From the NCBI GenBank assembly GCA_044228045.1, contig JBGAVQ010000002.1, positions 1-64,000 on the forward strand: DNA of 64,000 bases. The letters are read 5' to 3'. Shown here in pieces: positions 33,836 through 42,095 of the stretch (its first letter is position 1; each line of letters opens with the position of its first letter). A model generated the notes under the pieces. It did no database searches and was not told the DNA's origin. It saw only the letters and a program-made list of their open reading frames with translations. Made by a program: the position numbers and the translations under genes. The stretch is from JAXLVB01 sp044228045 (GTDB lineage: Bacteria > Bacteroidota > Bacteroidia > Cytophagales > Spirosomataceae).

Positions 33836-34867
33836 ATGAAAAAGCAACTATTCTTTCCGCTTTACCTCCTTTTTGCTTTTGTGGGGATATGGAATTGTCG
33901 TCAAGCAAATGAAATACTTGACCCTCAAAAACCATGTTTGCTCAAAACTATTAGATCTCGAACTACTCATTTTGATTATGTAAAAGAATCTATTACTGAT
34001 AATACTTACGATGCGAATGGGAATTTGATTACACACGAATTTTCCAAAAAATACATTTCAACAAATGAAGTTTCAGAAGAAGGCGAAACTCAAAATATTT
34101 CATATATCTATGATGCAAAGGGCTATTTGAAGCACCGATACACCGAAGAAACTTTTTGGAATAAATATGAAGGAAAGAGTGCAAACACTCAAAATAGTTG
34201 GGGAGAAACCTTTTTTTATGACCAATCTAACCGCTTAATTAAATTAATTGAATCCAATTCACGGCAACCTGTACCTTTTGATGATTCAAAAGGAATTGAT
34301 TATACCTATGACAATAATGGAAAAATTTTGAAAATTGCACCAAACCAAACTTTGCCTACAAATATTGGTAATGCCAGTTATTTTGAAAATGGAAAGTTAA
34401 AGTCGTTCTCATTCACCGAAAATGGTAAAGAAAAAGTAATTTTTAATTGTTATTACAATAGCAAAGGTTTCATTGAAAAAGTAGAAAACCCCGAATTTTT
34501 CTCAAAAAAGACGTTTTTCTACGATAATGATAATAACATGGTAAGGGTGGAACTGTTTACAAGAGACCACGGTGATACTTCAGTACATGATTACGAGTAT
34601 GGTTTTAATATCCCTCCCTCGCTTCTTCAACCGTTTTTTAAAGGACATCCACAAGTACCTACTTTTCAGAAAATGTGGGAAGACACTCGGTATATTTCCA
34701 GTGATACATATTATACTATATTTAATGGGGGCGTTGTTGGGGTAAAATCAAAAATTAACATATCATATAGATTCAACACCATTGGTTACCCAATCGAAAA
34801 AATAACCGATAACTCCAATGGGGAGTTATCATATGAAATCTACACTTACACGAACTGCCAAAAATAA
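33836..34867 (+). CDS. Uncharacterised secreted protein with YD-like repeats
   Basis: A 343-residue protein. The N-terminus (KKQLFFPLYLLFAFVGIWNC) looks like a secretion signal ending at a possible lipobox cysteine, though the residue before it is Asn. The body has recurring YD/NG units (YDANGNL, YDAKGYL, YDQSNRL, YDNNGKI, YFENGKL, YDNDNNM), as in RHS/YD-type or antigen-like beta repeat proteins. The codons are more AT-rich than in neighbouring genes. The longer frame to 33764 overlaps the preceding gene, so the ATG at 33836 is used. Confidence 0.6.
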   Translation: MKKQLFFPLYLLFAFVGIWNCRQANEILDPQKPCLLKTIRSRTTHFDYVKESITDNTYDANGNLITHEFSKKYISTNEVSEEGETQNISYIYDAKGYLKHRYTEETFWNKYEGKSANTQNSWGETFFYDQSNRLIKLIESNSRQPVPFDDSKGIDYTYDNNGKILKIAPNQTLPTNIGNASYFENGKLKSFSFTENGKEKVIFNCYYNSKGFIEKVENPEFFSKKTFFYDNDNNMVRVELFTRDHGDTSVHDYEYGFNIPPSLLQPFFKGHPQVPTFQKMWEDTRYISSDTYYTIFNGGVVGVKSKINISYRFNTIGYPIEKITDNSNGELSYEIYTYTNCQK

Positions 34868-34871
34868 AAAC

Positions 34872-36125
34872 GTGAATAAACTTTTGACAAGATCCCAATC
34901 CATTCAATTAGACGATGAAGACCCCCTCAACTCGTTCAGAAAACGGTTTTTTATACCTGAACACAATGGGAAACCTGTTGCTTACATGGTGGGTAATTCG
35001 CTTGGGTTACAGTCTAAGTCGGTAAAGCAAGTCCTTGATAATGAGTTGACTAAATGGCAAAACTTAGGGGTAGAAGCTTGGTTTGAAGAACCCGAACCGT
35101 GGATTCCGTACTTGAAGCATCTCAAAAAGCCCTTGGCAGCCATTGTAGGAGCAACCGAGCAGGAAGTAACAGTTATGAACAGCGCAACGACTAACATTCA
35201 CCTCATGTTAGCGTCGTTTTATCAGCCTGCTGGTAAAAAATATAAAATATTAACCGAAGGTGGTGCTTTCCCCTCGGATCAATATGCTTTTGAAACGCAT
35301 CTCAACCTAAGAGGTTTTGACCCAGATGCCACTGTTGTTGAAATATTTCCGAGAGAAGGAGAATTTACCCTACGTACCGAAGACATTATTCAAAAAATAG
35401 AAGAAATTGGTGAGGAATTGGCATTAGTTCTGATGGGGGGTATCAATTATTATACGGGTCAATTTTTTGATATTCAACAAATTGTACGGCAAGCACACGC
35501 AGTGGGAGCCTTAGCAGGTTTTGACATGGCTCATGTAGTGGGCAATGTTCCGCTACAATTCCATGACTGGTCTGTGGATTTTGCAGTTTGGTGTTCTTAT
35601 AAGTACCTCAATGCTGGGCCTGGGGCAGTTGCAGGTGTATTTGTTCATCAAAACCATCACCACACTAATTTGCCACGTTTGGCAGGTTGGTGGGGTTACG
35701 ATGAAGCTACTCGTTTTGAGATGACAAAAGGTTTTAAACCCATGCTTGGGGCAGATGGCTGGCAGGTTTCAACACCAAATATCTTATCAATGGCATGCCA
35801 TAGCGCATCTTTATCCATTTTTGAAGAAGCGGGCATGGAAGCAATTCGGCAAAAATCCTTAAAACTTACTGCTTACTTAGAAGGAATTATTCAGCAATAT
35901 CCTGAAATTCAAATCATTACGCCAAGTGAACCTTCGGCAAGAGGCTCACAACTTTCATTACTGGTAAGGCAAGATGGTAAGAAGCTGTTTGAACACCTCA
36001 AACGAGCCAACATCTGGGGCGACTGGCGAGAACCCAATTGCATCCGTTTAGCACCTGCGCCACTTTACAATACTTTTGAGGAAGTTTGGCAAGTAGGGGA
36101 GGCTTTGAAGGCTTTCTATCGCTAA
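34872..36125 (+). CDS. kynU: Kynureninase
   Basis: PLP enzyme of tryptophan breakdown that splits kynurenine into anthranilate and alanine. Typical blocks are YMVGNSLGLQSKSV near the N-terminus, EPWIPYLKHL, the MNSATTNIHLM loop, GFDMAHVVGN and the PLP lysine in WCSYKYLNAGPGA. I use the GTG at 34872 (417 residues), just after the upstream stop. ATG codons at 34818 and 34833 would overlap the upstream gene and add unconserved residues. No other kynurenine-pathway gene is nearby. Confidence 0.88.
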   Translation: MNKLLTRSQSIQLDDEDPLNSFRKRFFIPEHNGKPVAYMVGNSLGLQSKSVKQVLDNELTKWQNLGVEAWFEEPEPWIPYLKHLKKPLAAIVGATEQEVTVMNSATTNIHLMLASFYQPAGKKYKILTEGGAFPSDQYAFETHLNLRGFDPDATVVEIFPREGEFTLRTEDIIQKIEEIGEELALVLMGGINYYTGQFFDIQQIVRQAHAVGALAGFDMAHVVGNVPLQFHDWSVDFAVWCSYKYLNAGPGAVAGVFVHQNHHHTNLPRLAGWWGYDEATRFEMTKGFKPMLGADGWQVSTPNILSMACHSASLSIFEEAGMEAIRQKSLKLTAYLEGIIQQYPEIQIITPSEPSARGSQLSLLVRQDGKKLFEHLKRANIWGDWREPNCIRLAPAPLYNTFEEVWQVGEALKAFYR

Positions 36126-36128
36126 TTC

Positions 36129-37268
36129 CTACAACCTATCCTTGTAAGTCTCATAGCCAAATTTCTTGACTAATTGAAAGGTGTCATCTTCTTTCCAAAT
36201 GCCGATTGAAGGCAATGGAACGCCGTTAAACGTGCTTGTTTTGACCATGGTGTAATGTATCATGTCGTCAAACACGATAGAATCACCTATTTGTAGTGGG
36301 TGGTCAAATGAATAATCGCCCATAAAATCACCAGCCAAGCAAGTCATACCACCCATGCGATAGGTTGGTTTGCCATCAATGGGTTCGTGGTGGGCGTTCC
36401 AGATGCGTGGTTTATAGGGCATTTCGAGTGTGTCGGGCATGTGAGCTGTAAACGACACATCCAACATAGCTACCATAATGCCTTGGCTATCAATAATATC
36501 CTGAACAGTTGAAGTCAAATAACCCGTTTGCCAACCAATGGCCGAGCCGGGTTCCATAATCAATTGAAGATGAGGGTATTTATCCTGAAAATCGTTCAAT
36601 ACCTTCACCAAATGATCAATGTCATAACCCTTGCGAGTCATCAAATGTCCCCCACCCATGTTGAACCATTTGACCTGATATAGTAAATCAGAAAAGCGTT
36701 CTTCTACAGCTTTGAGGGTGCGTTCCAATGTATAAGAATCATTTTCACAAAGGGTATGAAAATGTAGTCCCTCGATTTCATCAGGCAATTTGTCAGGCAA
36801 CTGCGCCCGCACTACACCCAAGCGAGAACCAGGCACACATGGGTTATATAGGTCTGTTTCTACTTCAGAATACTGAGGGTTGATACGAATCCCCATTGAT
36901 ATTTTTTCGGGATAAGCTGATACCCTATCCTTAAATCGCTCATATTGATTCCACGAATTGAAAGTCAAATGACTGGAATAATCAAGGATTTCGGGCATGT
37001 CCGAGTCCAAGTACAAAGGGGAATAAGTATGCGCCTTACAGCCCATTTCTTCAAAAATCAAGCGAGCTTCGTTCAGCGAACTGGCCGTAGCACCAGCTAA
37101 GTATTTTTTGACGAATGGAAACGTACTATACATAGCAAAGCCTTTGAGTGCCAATATGATCTGCACACTGGTTCGTGCTTGTACACTTTGCAGTAATTCT
37201 AAATTTTTTCGTAGCAGTCGTTCTTCCAGTACAAAACACGCCGAAGGTACTTTTGAAATGTCAATCAT
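36129..37268 (-). CDS. nspC: Carboxynorspermidine/carboxyspermidine decarboxylase
   Basis: PLP-dependent decarboxylase of the alternative spermidine pathway, forming spermidine or norspermidine from the carboxy form. The 379 residues include the PLP lysine in IILALKGFAMYS, GLHFHTLCENDSY, WFNMGGGHLMT and the C-terminal MGGMTCLAGDFMGDY (catalytic Cys region). Its partner dehydrogenase is not in the window. It ends three bases from the convergent kynU stop and follows the acyltransferase gene on the same strand after six bases. Confidence 0.92.
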   Translation of the reverse strand: MIDISKVPSACFVLEERLLRKNLELLQSVQARTSVQIILALKGFAMYSTFPFVKKYLAGATASSLNEARLIFEEMGCKAHTYSPLYLDSDMPEILDYSSHLTFNSWNQYERFKDRVSAYPEKISMGIRINPQYSEVETDLYNPCVPGSRLGVVRAQLPDKLPDEIEGLHFHTLCENDSYTLERTLKAVEERFSDLLYQVKWFNMGGGHLMTRKGYDIDHLVKVLNDFQDKYPHLQLIMEPGSAIGWQTGYLTSTVQDIIDSQGIMVAMLDVSFTAHMPDTLEMPYKPRIWNAHHEPIDGKPTYRMGGMTCLAGDFMGDYSFDHPLQIGDSIVFDDMIHYTMVKTSTFNGVPLPSIGIWKEDDTFQLVKKFGYETYKDRL

Positions 37269-37274
37269 GGTCAG

Positions 37275-37859
37275 CTATGCTTTTGGGGCAAGGTAGTTGG
37301 CAATCCAGTCTTTTTGAACGCCTTGAATGGTACTAAAATACTTGGCGATGGTTACCTTGTCTTGGTTCCAATCACCAACAGGAAAAAAAGGCTCCGAAAA
37401 AAAGACCGTTTTGCGTGGATAATCAAAACCAGCCATTACAATAGGGGCTTTGGTTGCGATTGCCATGTGATAAAATCCTCTTTTTAGTTCTTTTACATTT
37501 TTGCGAGTGCCTTCTGGGGTGATAACCAAGCATACTTCTGGTTGAGAGTGAAAATACTCAACTACTTCTCCTACGAGCCCATGAGGAGCACTTCTATCAA
37601 CAGGTGTTCCGCCAAACGCCTTGAAAAGAGGCCCTAACCATCCCTCAAATAGTTCTTTTTTGCCCAAAAAGCCTACTTTTTGATTCATTTGGGGGCGAGT
37701 GCCAAGACCAACCGGAACATCCCAAGCAGTTGCATGAGGAGCCACAATCACAATGGTCTTAGGATATTTTTTTTTATCAATAGGGAAATGCCCGGCTACT
37801 TTCCAGCCTAGCAGCTTAAAAATTGAAATTGCAATCCAATTGGTGAGTTTAAGAAACAT
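37275..37859 (-). CDS. PlsC-like acyltransferase
   Basis: A 194-residue lysophospholipid acyltransferase-like protein. The catalytic HxxxxD reads APHATAWDVP, followed by GKKELFEGWLGPLF and the acceptor motif TPEGTRKN. An N-terminal hydrophobic stretch suggests membrane association. It likely transfers an acyl chain to a glycerol- or amino-linked lipid; the acceptor is not certain. It lies between the site-2 protease (three bases upstream) and nspC on the same strand. Confidence 0.82.
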   Translation of the reverse strand: MFLKLTNWIAISIFKLLGWKVAGHFPIDKKKYPKTIVIVAPHATAWDVPVGLGTRPQMNQKVGFLGKKELFEGWLGPLFKAFGGTPVDRSAPHGLVGEVVEYFHSQPEVCLVITPEGTRKNVKELKRGFYHMAIATKAPIVMAGFDYPRKTVFFSEPFFPVGDWNQDKVTIAKYFSTIQGVQKDWIANYLAPKA

Positions 37860-37862
37860 GGT

Positions 37863-39007
37863 TTAGTCAATAATAAAAGGTTGTGGGCTAAAACAAACTA
37901 TAAAAACAATTAAAGCGAGCCAACCTAACAGTTTTCGTTTCCAATCTAAGGGTTCTTCGTGTTGGGCAGGTGGATGATAAACACCCAAAAACCTGCCGAG
38001 AAAAAACAAAAAGGGCAAAAAACCAGAGTAACCAGTTAAGCCTTGAATCAGTTCAGGTAAAAGCATTTGTACCAAAAATACACATAAAGCAATAATAAGC
38101 GCATTGATGGGTGTTTGGGCCATTCGCCGAAACATCAAAAACAAAAAGCCCATGTATAGAACGGCGTACCCAATTTCTTCGTAGTAATCCATATCGTTGG
38201 CAAGGGCAAAGTCTGACATTCTGTAAACACCTAATCCTGCATAAATTACAAATAATGTGAATAAAATAGGAGATAGGAAGCGATGCCTTTTAGTGCCAAT
38301 TAAGGCATAAAGAATGTGTCCACCATCTAACTGTCCAATAGGAATAAGGTTAAGAGCCGTAAAAAATAAAGCCAAGTAACCAGCAAACAAATAAGGATAA
38401 TGAATGATTTCATAGGCCGAAGGTATCAGAGTTGGGTCGGTAGCCACGTAGGTTCTAAAAAACCAAAAAACCAAATTGTCACCCAACGCAACGTTGCCAG
38501 CTCGCTTTGTTTGATAAACAAATGCGGCGTAATCGGAGCCAAATTGTTTGTATTCGGGGTGAATTTCAAACAAATAATCGAGCGAAGGTAAATGTGTAAA
38601 CCCAAACCAGAGCAAGCCAAGTGCAGCTATAAATCCAGCCAAAGGCCCTGCAATACCAATATCAAAGTATTGTCGAGCGGTTTTTATTTGACTTTTGATG
38701 CGAATAAAGGCCCCCATTGTGCCAATGCTTGTGAGTGTGCCAAGCCAGATAGGAATATAGTATGGCAAGGTTACTTTGACACGATTTTTTTTTGCAACGA
38801 AGTAATGTCCAAACTCATGTACTGTAAGCACCCCTAAGAATGGCACTGAGAATCTGAGACCACTCCAAAACTGCGCCACCCCATTTCTCTAAATGGTTCA
38901 AGAAATGAACTACCCCATGTCCATTCAGCGCCTGCCAAGGTAGTAGTCAGGAGTGTCAGTATAAATAGCGAGGCTTGAATGAGGTAAGTTCGTTGGCGAC
39001 GATTCAC
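37863..39007 (-). pseudogene. Site-2 protease (M50) membrane metallopeptidase, frameshifted near the N-terminus
   Basis: Intramembrane zinc protease. The main frame, downstream from about 38879, holds the zinc motif HEFGHYFVAKK, GIAGPLAGFIAALG and the third-ligand block LIPIGQLDGGH, with several membrane segments. The expected N-terminal part is present upstream in another frame: starting at the GTG at 39007 it reads NRRQRTYLIQASLFILTLL and TTTLAGAEWTWG. The two frames join if the C4 run at 38879-38882 gains one base. This is most likely a homopolymer sequencing error, so the full-length protein would be about 380 residues. Confidence 0.8.
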
Positions 39008-39027
39008 AGATTTCTTTGTTTACAAGC

Positions 39028-39666
39028 TTATTTTGCAAGTAGCTGATTACCAGTAAAATAATCTAAAATGGTATTAGTCTGAGGGTTATGATGAATGGTC
39101 TGAATACCTAATTTGTTGGCTGCTTTGATGTTGGCATGTACATCGTCTATAAATAGACTTTCGCAGGCTTGAATGCCAGCCCTATCCAACATTTCTTGAT
39201 AAATAGCAGGGTCAGGTTTCATTTTACCCATTTGATACGACATAAAAAGTTCATCAAATAACAAAGCATAAGGCTTTCCCAAATGCGCTTTTGCCTGACG
39301 TTCAATTTCCCGTAAATGAATGGCGTTGGTATTGCTTAGTAAATAAATTCTGTACTGAGTTCGTAAGTTGTCAAGTAAATGCAAGCGTTCTATAGGCAGT
39401 GGAAAAAGCAGCGAGTTCCAGCAAGTATCTAATTGACTATCAGACCAATCTCCGTTTAACTCACGCTTAAAAATAGCCCGAAGCTCATGTTCATCTATCT
39501 GACCCGATTCGTGCAAATAAAACAAATTAGTGTCTCTAATCTTTTGTTGAACATATTCCACACTTACTCCTGCCAAGTCAGCAAAGGCTTGAATGGTGCG
39601 GGCTGGCTCAATGTCAATAATGACATTACCCATGTCAAAAATAAGATTGCGGATGATTGGTTTCAA
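39028..39666 (-). CDS. HAD-superfamily hydrolase
   Basis: A 212-residue haloacid-dehalogenase-type phosphatase. Motif I is IFDMGNVIIDIEP (the canonical DxD replaced by DMG), motif II is LLSNTNAIH, and motif III/IV is KMKPDPAIY with FIDDVHANIKAA. The first aspartate is present but the second is Gly, as in some HAD branches of the YihX type. The start is probably the TTG at 39666; no in-frame ATG or GTG lies between the preceding stop and motif I. It sits between accA and the site-2 protease on the same strand. Confidence 0.8.
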   Translation of the reverse strand: MKPIIRNLIFDMGNVIIDIEPARTIQAFADLAGVSVEYVQQKIRDTNLFYLHESGQIDEHELRAIFKRELNGDWSDSQLDTCWNSLLFPLPIERLHLLDNLRTQYRIYLLSNTNAIHLREIERQAKAHLGKPYALLFDELFMSYQMGKMKPDPAIYQEMLDRAGIQACESLFIDDVHANIKAANKLGIQTIHHNPQTNTILDYFTGNQLLAK

Positions 39667-39717
39667 TAGGCGTTTGTTTGTACAGACCTTTGGCTTTTCA
39701 GATTATTTGACTTTAAC

Positions 39718-40674
39718 TCAAAATTCATTTACCACACCCATGTTTTCAAATTTCTCAATGCGTTGGTCAATGCGTTCTTCCGGCGACAAAGACTGAAGCT
39801 CAGATAGTGTTGTTAATATGACTTTTTTAAGAATAGCTGCCATTTGAGCCGTGTCAAGATGTGCTCCTCCAAGCGGTTCGGGCACAATGCCATCAATTAG
39901 GCCATTGCTCATCATATCTTTTGCGGTTAGTTTGAGAGCTTCTGCAGCCTGTTCTTTAAAATTCCAACTACGCCACAAAATAGACGAACATGATTCTGGT
40001 GAAATAACTGAGTACCAAGTGTTTTCGAGCATGAGTACACGGTCGCCAATAGCAATACCTAATGCCCCACCCGATGCACCTTCGCCAATAATAATACAGA
40101 TTACAGGCACTTTGAGCGTAAACATTTCTTTCAGGTTACGGGCAATGGCTTCACCTTGCCCACGTTCTTCTGCTTCTAAACCCGGAAAAGCACCTGGAGT
40201 ATCAATTAAAGTAACGATAGGTTTGTTGAATTTTTCAGCTAATTTCATCAATCTCAGGGCTTTACGGTAGCCTTCTGGATTGGCCATGCCAAAATTTCGG
40301 TACTGACGTTGCTTGGTGTTTCGTCCTTTTTGTTGACCAATTATCATCACGGTTTGGCCGTCTATTTCGCCAAAACCACCAACCATAGCTGGGTCATCCC
40401 CAAAATTTCGATCGCCATGCAGCTCAATAAACTGCTTACAAATCAGCTCAATGTAATCTAAGCTGTAAGGTCGGTCGGGGTGGCGAGATAGTTGAACTCG
40501 TTGCCATCGGGTCAAATTGTCGGAGGTTTCTCTGCGTAGCTCCTCTATCCTGGCTTCAAGATCAGCAACAGGCGCACTTACATCAATATTATTCACCTCT
40601 GCCAGCCGTTTCATTTCTGCCAACCTGTTTTCAAGTTCGGCAATTGGTTTCTCGAAATCGAGTAGTGTCCTCAT
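39718..40674 (-). CDS. accA: Acetyl-CoA carboxylase carboxyltransferase, alpha subunit
   Basis: Carboxyltransferase alpha subunit that, with AccD, makes malonyl-CoA for fatty acid synthesis. The 318 residues start MRTLLDFEKPIAELENRL, then DYIELICKQFIELHGDRNFG, GQQKGRNTKQRQYRNFG, TLIDTPGAFPG and the GEGASGGALGIAIGD block. The ATG at 40674 fits the family; the longer frame is unsupported. accD is not in the window. A -7 box lies 26 bases upstream of the start. Confidence 0.95.
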   Translation of the reverse strand: MRTLLDFEKPIAELENRLAEMKRLAEVNNIDVSAPVADLEARIEELRRETSDNLTRWQRVQLSRHPDRPYSLDYIELICKQFIELHGDRNFGDDPAMVGGFGEIDGQTVMIIGQQKGRNTKQRQYRNFGMANPEGYRKALRLMKLAEKFNKPIVTLIDTPGAFPGLEAEERGQGEAIARNLKEMFTLKVPVICIIIGEGASGGALGIAIGDRVLMLENTWYSVISPESCSSILWRSWNFKEQAAEALKLTAKDMMSNGLIDGIVPEPLGGAHLDTAQMAAILKKVILTTLSELQSLSPEERIDQRIEKFENMGVVNEF

Positions 40675-40699
40675 GCAAGGGGTTTTGTTGATTACGTTG

Positions 40700-40707
40700 C
40701 AAAGATA
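40700..40707 (-). promoter_or_regulatory. -7 box upstream of accA
   Basis: The minus strand reads TATCTTTG, matching TAnnTTTG, 26 bases upstream of the ATG at 40674. This would give a leader of about 19 bases. No TTTG is seen at -33, so the call rests on the -7 element and its position. Confidence 0.45.
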
Positions 40708-40778
40708 AGGGTTAAGTAATGATGAACCATAAGCGTTGATTGATAAATTCAATAAGTCGTTATTTATCATTCACTTAT

Positions 40779-40912
40779 AGTAGCTGCGGATAAATTAGTT
40801 TCTACTACGCCAAACGAACAATTATCTGTTCAATTTTTCAATAGCGTAGCGTCGTTTCGCCAATGCGATTGCAAACGCTACGCTACTGAAAAATTTCTAT
40901 TGAACAACTTAA
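40779..40912. repeat. Dispersed repeat, copy 2, carrying an inserted hairpin
   Basis: Diverged copy of the segment at 7274-7342. Between CTGTT and TCTATTG, which are adjacent in copy 1, lie about 65 extra bases with near-perfect inverted arms: 40832-40852 and 40875-40895 (21 bases, one mismatch; core TAGCGTAGCG/CGCTACGCTA). The middle 22 bases are not paired. The element lies between accA and the AAA ATPase gene, in non-coding sequence. Confidence 0.75.
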
Positions 40913-40949
40913 GTTACTTATTGGGCAAAAAATTGCCTAACAAAAGTAC

Positions 40950-42089
40950 TCAAAACCCAATCTTACGTTTTTCCTTTGGCTGATGAAACTGTTTTTCGGT
41001 CTGATTATAAATTTCGGCCAAGGTCATAGGTTCAGTGATTTGGGTTTGAAACCCTAATTTTTCTGAAAGTTGCTGGGCTTTTTCTGCCGAAATTTTACCG
41101 AATTCGTACTTGGCAATCAGTCTCCCTTTACGTAAAAGTGCCTCGTCAATATTTGAAATTGAGGTATTAAAGGTGCAGATAATCTGCAAGTTAAGGCAGT
41201 CTGAGAGCAAACCATCTGCCAGATTCAGTAAGATTGAAACCACCGAATTGCCCGTATCTTCCCGGTTCATCAAGATATTTTCGGCGTCTTCGATAATCAA
41301 GACAGAGTTGGGGTTTTGGATCAAAATACTCACAAACTCAGGGTCGGTGATGTGAGCAGCAATGTGAGGTTGAAGAAAAAAAATCTTTTTACGAATCTTT
41401 CCAGTCAAAAAACGCAAGTACGATGTTTTGCCAGTGCCGGGCAAGCCATGCAAAATAACCAAGCCCTTGTCATTCTTTTGGTTGAGGCGTTTAGTGATGG
41501 TTTCGTGTGCTTCTGCAAAATCATCATTGTAATTGGCATGAATATCCAGCTTTACCCTATTGATTTTGAGTTGTTCGGTCGTGATGCCTTCGTAGCGACT
41601 TTGGGTCAGTAAATTGATCTTATATTGTGTTCCTTGTTCTCGAATTTTGAATTTAAGTAGTTGATTAGTAAGTTCTTGTGCGAATATTCGGTCTGGTGGT
41701 GACCCCAGTACTCGACAAGTGTCACGGTCATTAAAAGTAATCAATAGGCCATTCTTCAACAAAAACATACGCTCATCGGTGAGGTAGGCTTTTTTGTTAC
41801 GAGAATAAAAATTCAAGAACAATTCTTCTTGAATTTGAGGCTGGTATTCTTTTTCGAAAAAGGTAACAGCTTTCTCTAAAATAAGTCCACCAATAGTAAA
41901 AGCAGAGGGTATTTTACCAAAAAGTGCATAAAACAACTTAAATTCGTTGAGGTAACTATCATTAAAAATAGAAAGCATCGAATGATTTTGTTGTTGTTCC
42001 ATGTCGTTTTTTCGTTGAGCAAAACGGCGATATTTTTTTGCTTGATTTTCGTAATGTTCCTCGCTTTCAAAATGTTCTGAGTTTGACAT
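40950..42089 (-). CDS. AAA-family ATPase of unknown role
   Basis: A 379-residue protein. The N-terminal ~170 residues are unrecognised. The AAA ATPase domain has Walker A LHGLPGTGKTSYL, Walker B VLIIEDAENIL, a sensor-like asparagine (IICTFNTSISNID) and an arginine in LLRKGRLIAKYEFG, the pattern of classic AAA proteins such as BCS1/katanin relatives. It is likely cytoplasmic. It follows the aminopeptidase P-like gene after six bases on the same strand, so the two may be cotranscribed. Confidence 0.78.
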   Translation of the reverse strand: MSNSEHFESEEHYENQAKKYRRFAQRKNDMEQQQNHSMLSIFNDSYLNEFKLFYALFGKIPSAFTIGGLILEKAVTFFEKEYQPQIQEELFLNFYSRNKKAYLTDERMFLLKNGLLITFNDRDTCRVLGSPPDRIFAQELTNQLLKFKIREQGTQYKINLLTQSRYEGITTEQLKINRVKLDIHANYNDDFAEAHETITKRLNQKNDKGLVILHGLPGTGKTSYLRFLTGKIRKKIFFLQPHIAAHITDPEFVSILIQNPNSVLIIEDAENILMNREDTGNSVVSILLNLADGLLSDCLNLQIICTFNTSISNIDEALLRKGRLIAKYEFGKISAEKAQQLSEKLGFQTQITEPMTLAEIYNQTEKQFHQPKEKRKIGF

Positions 42090-42095
42090 CTGTTT

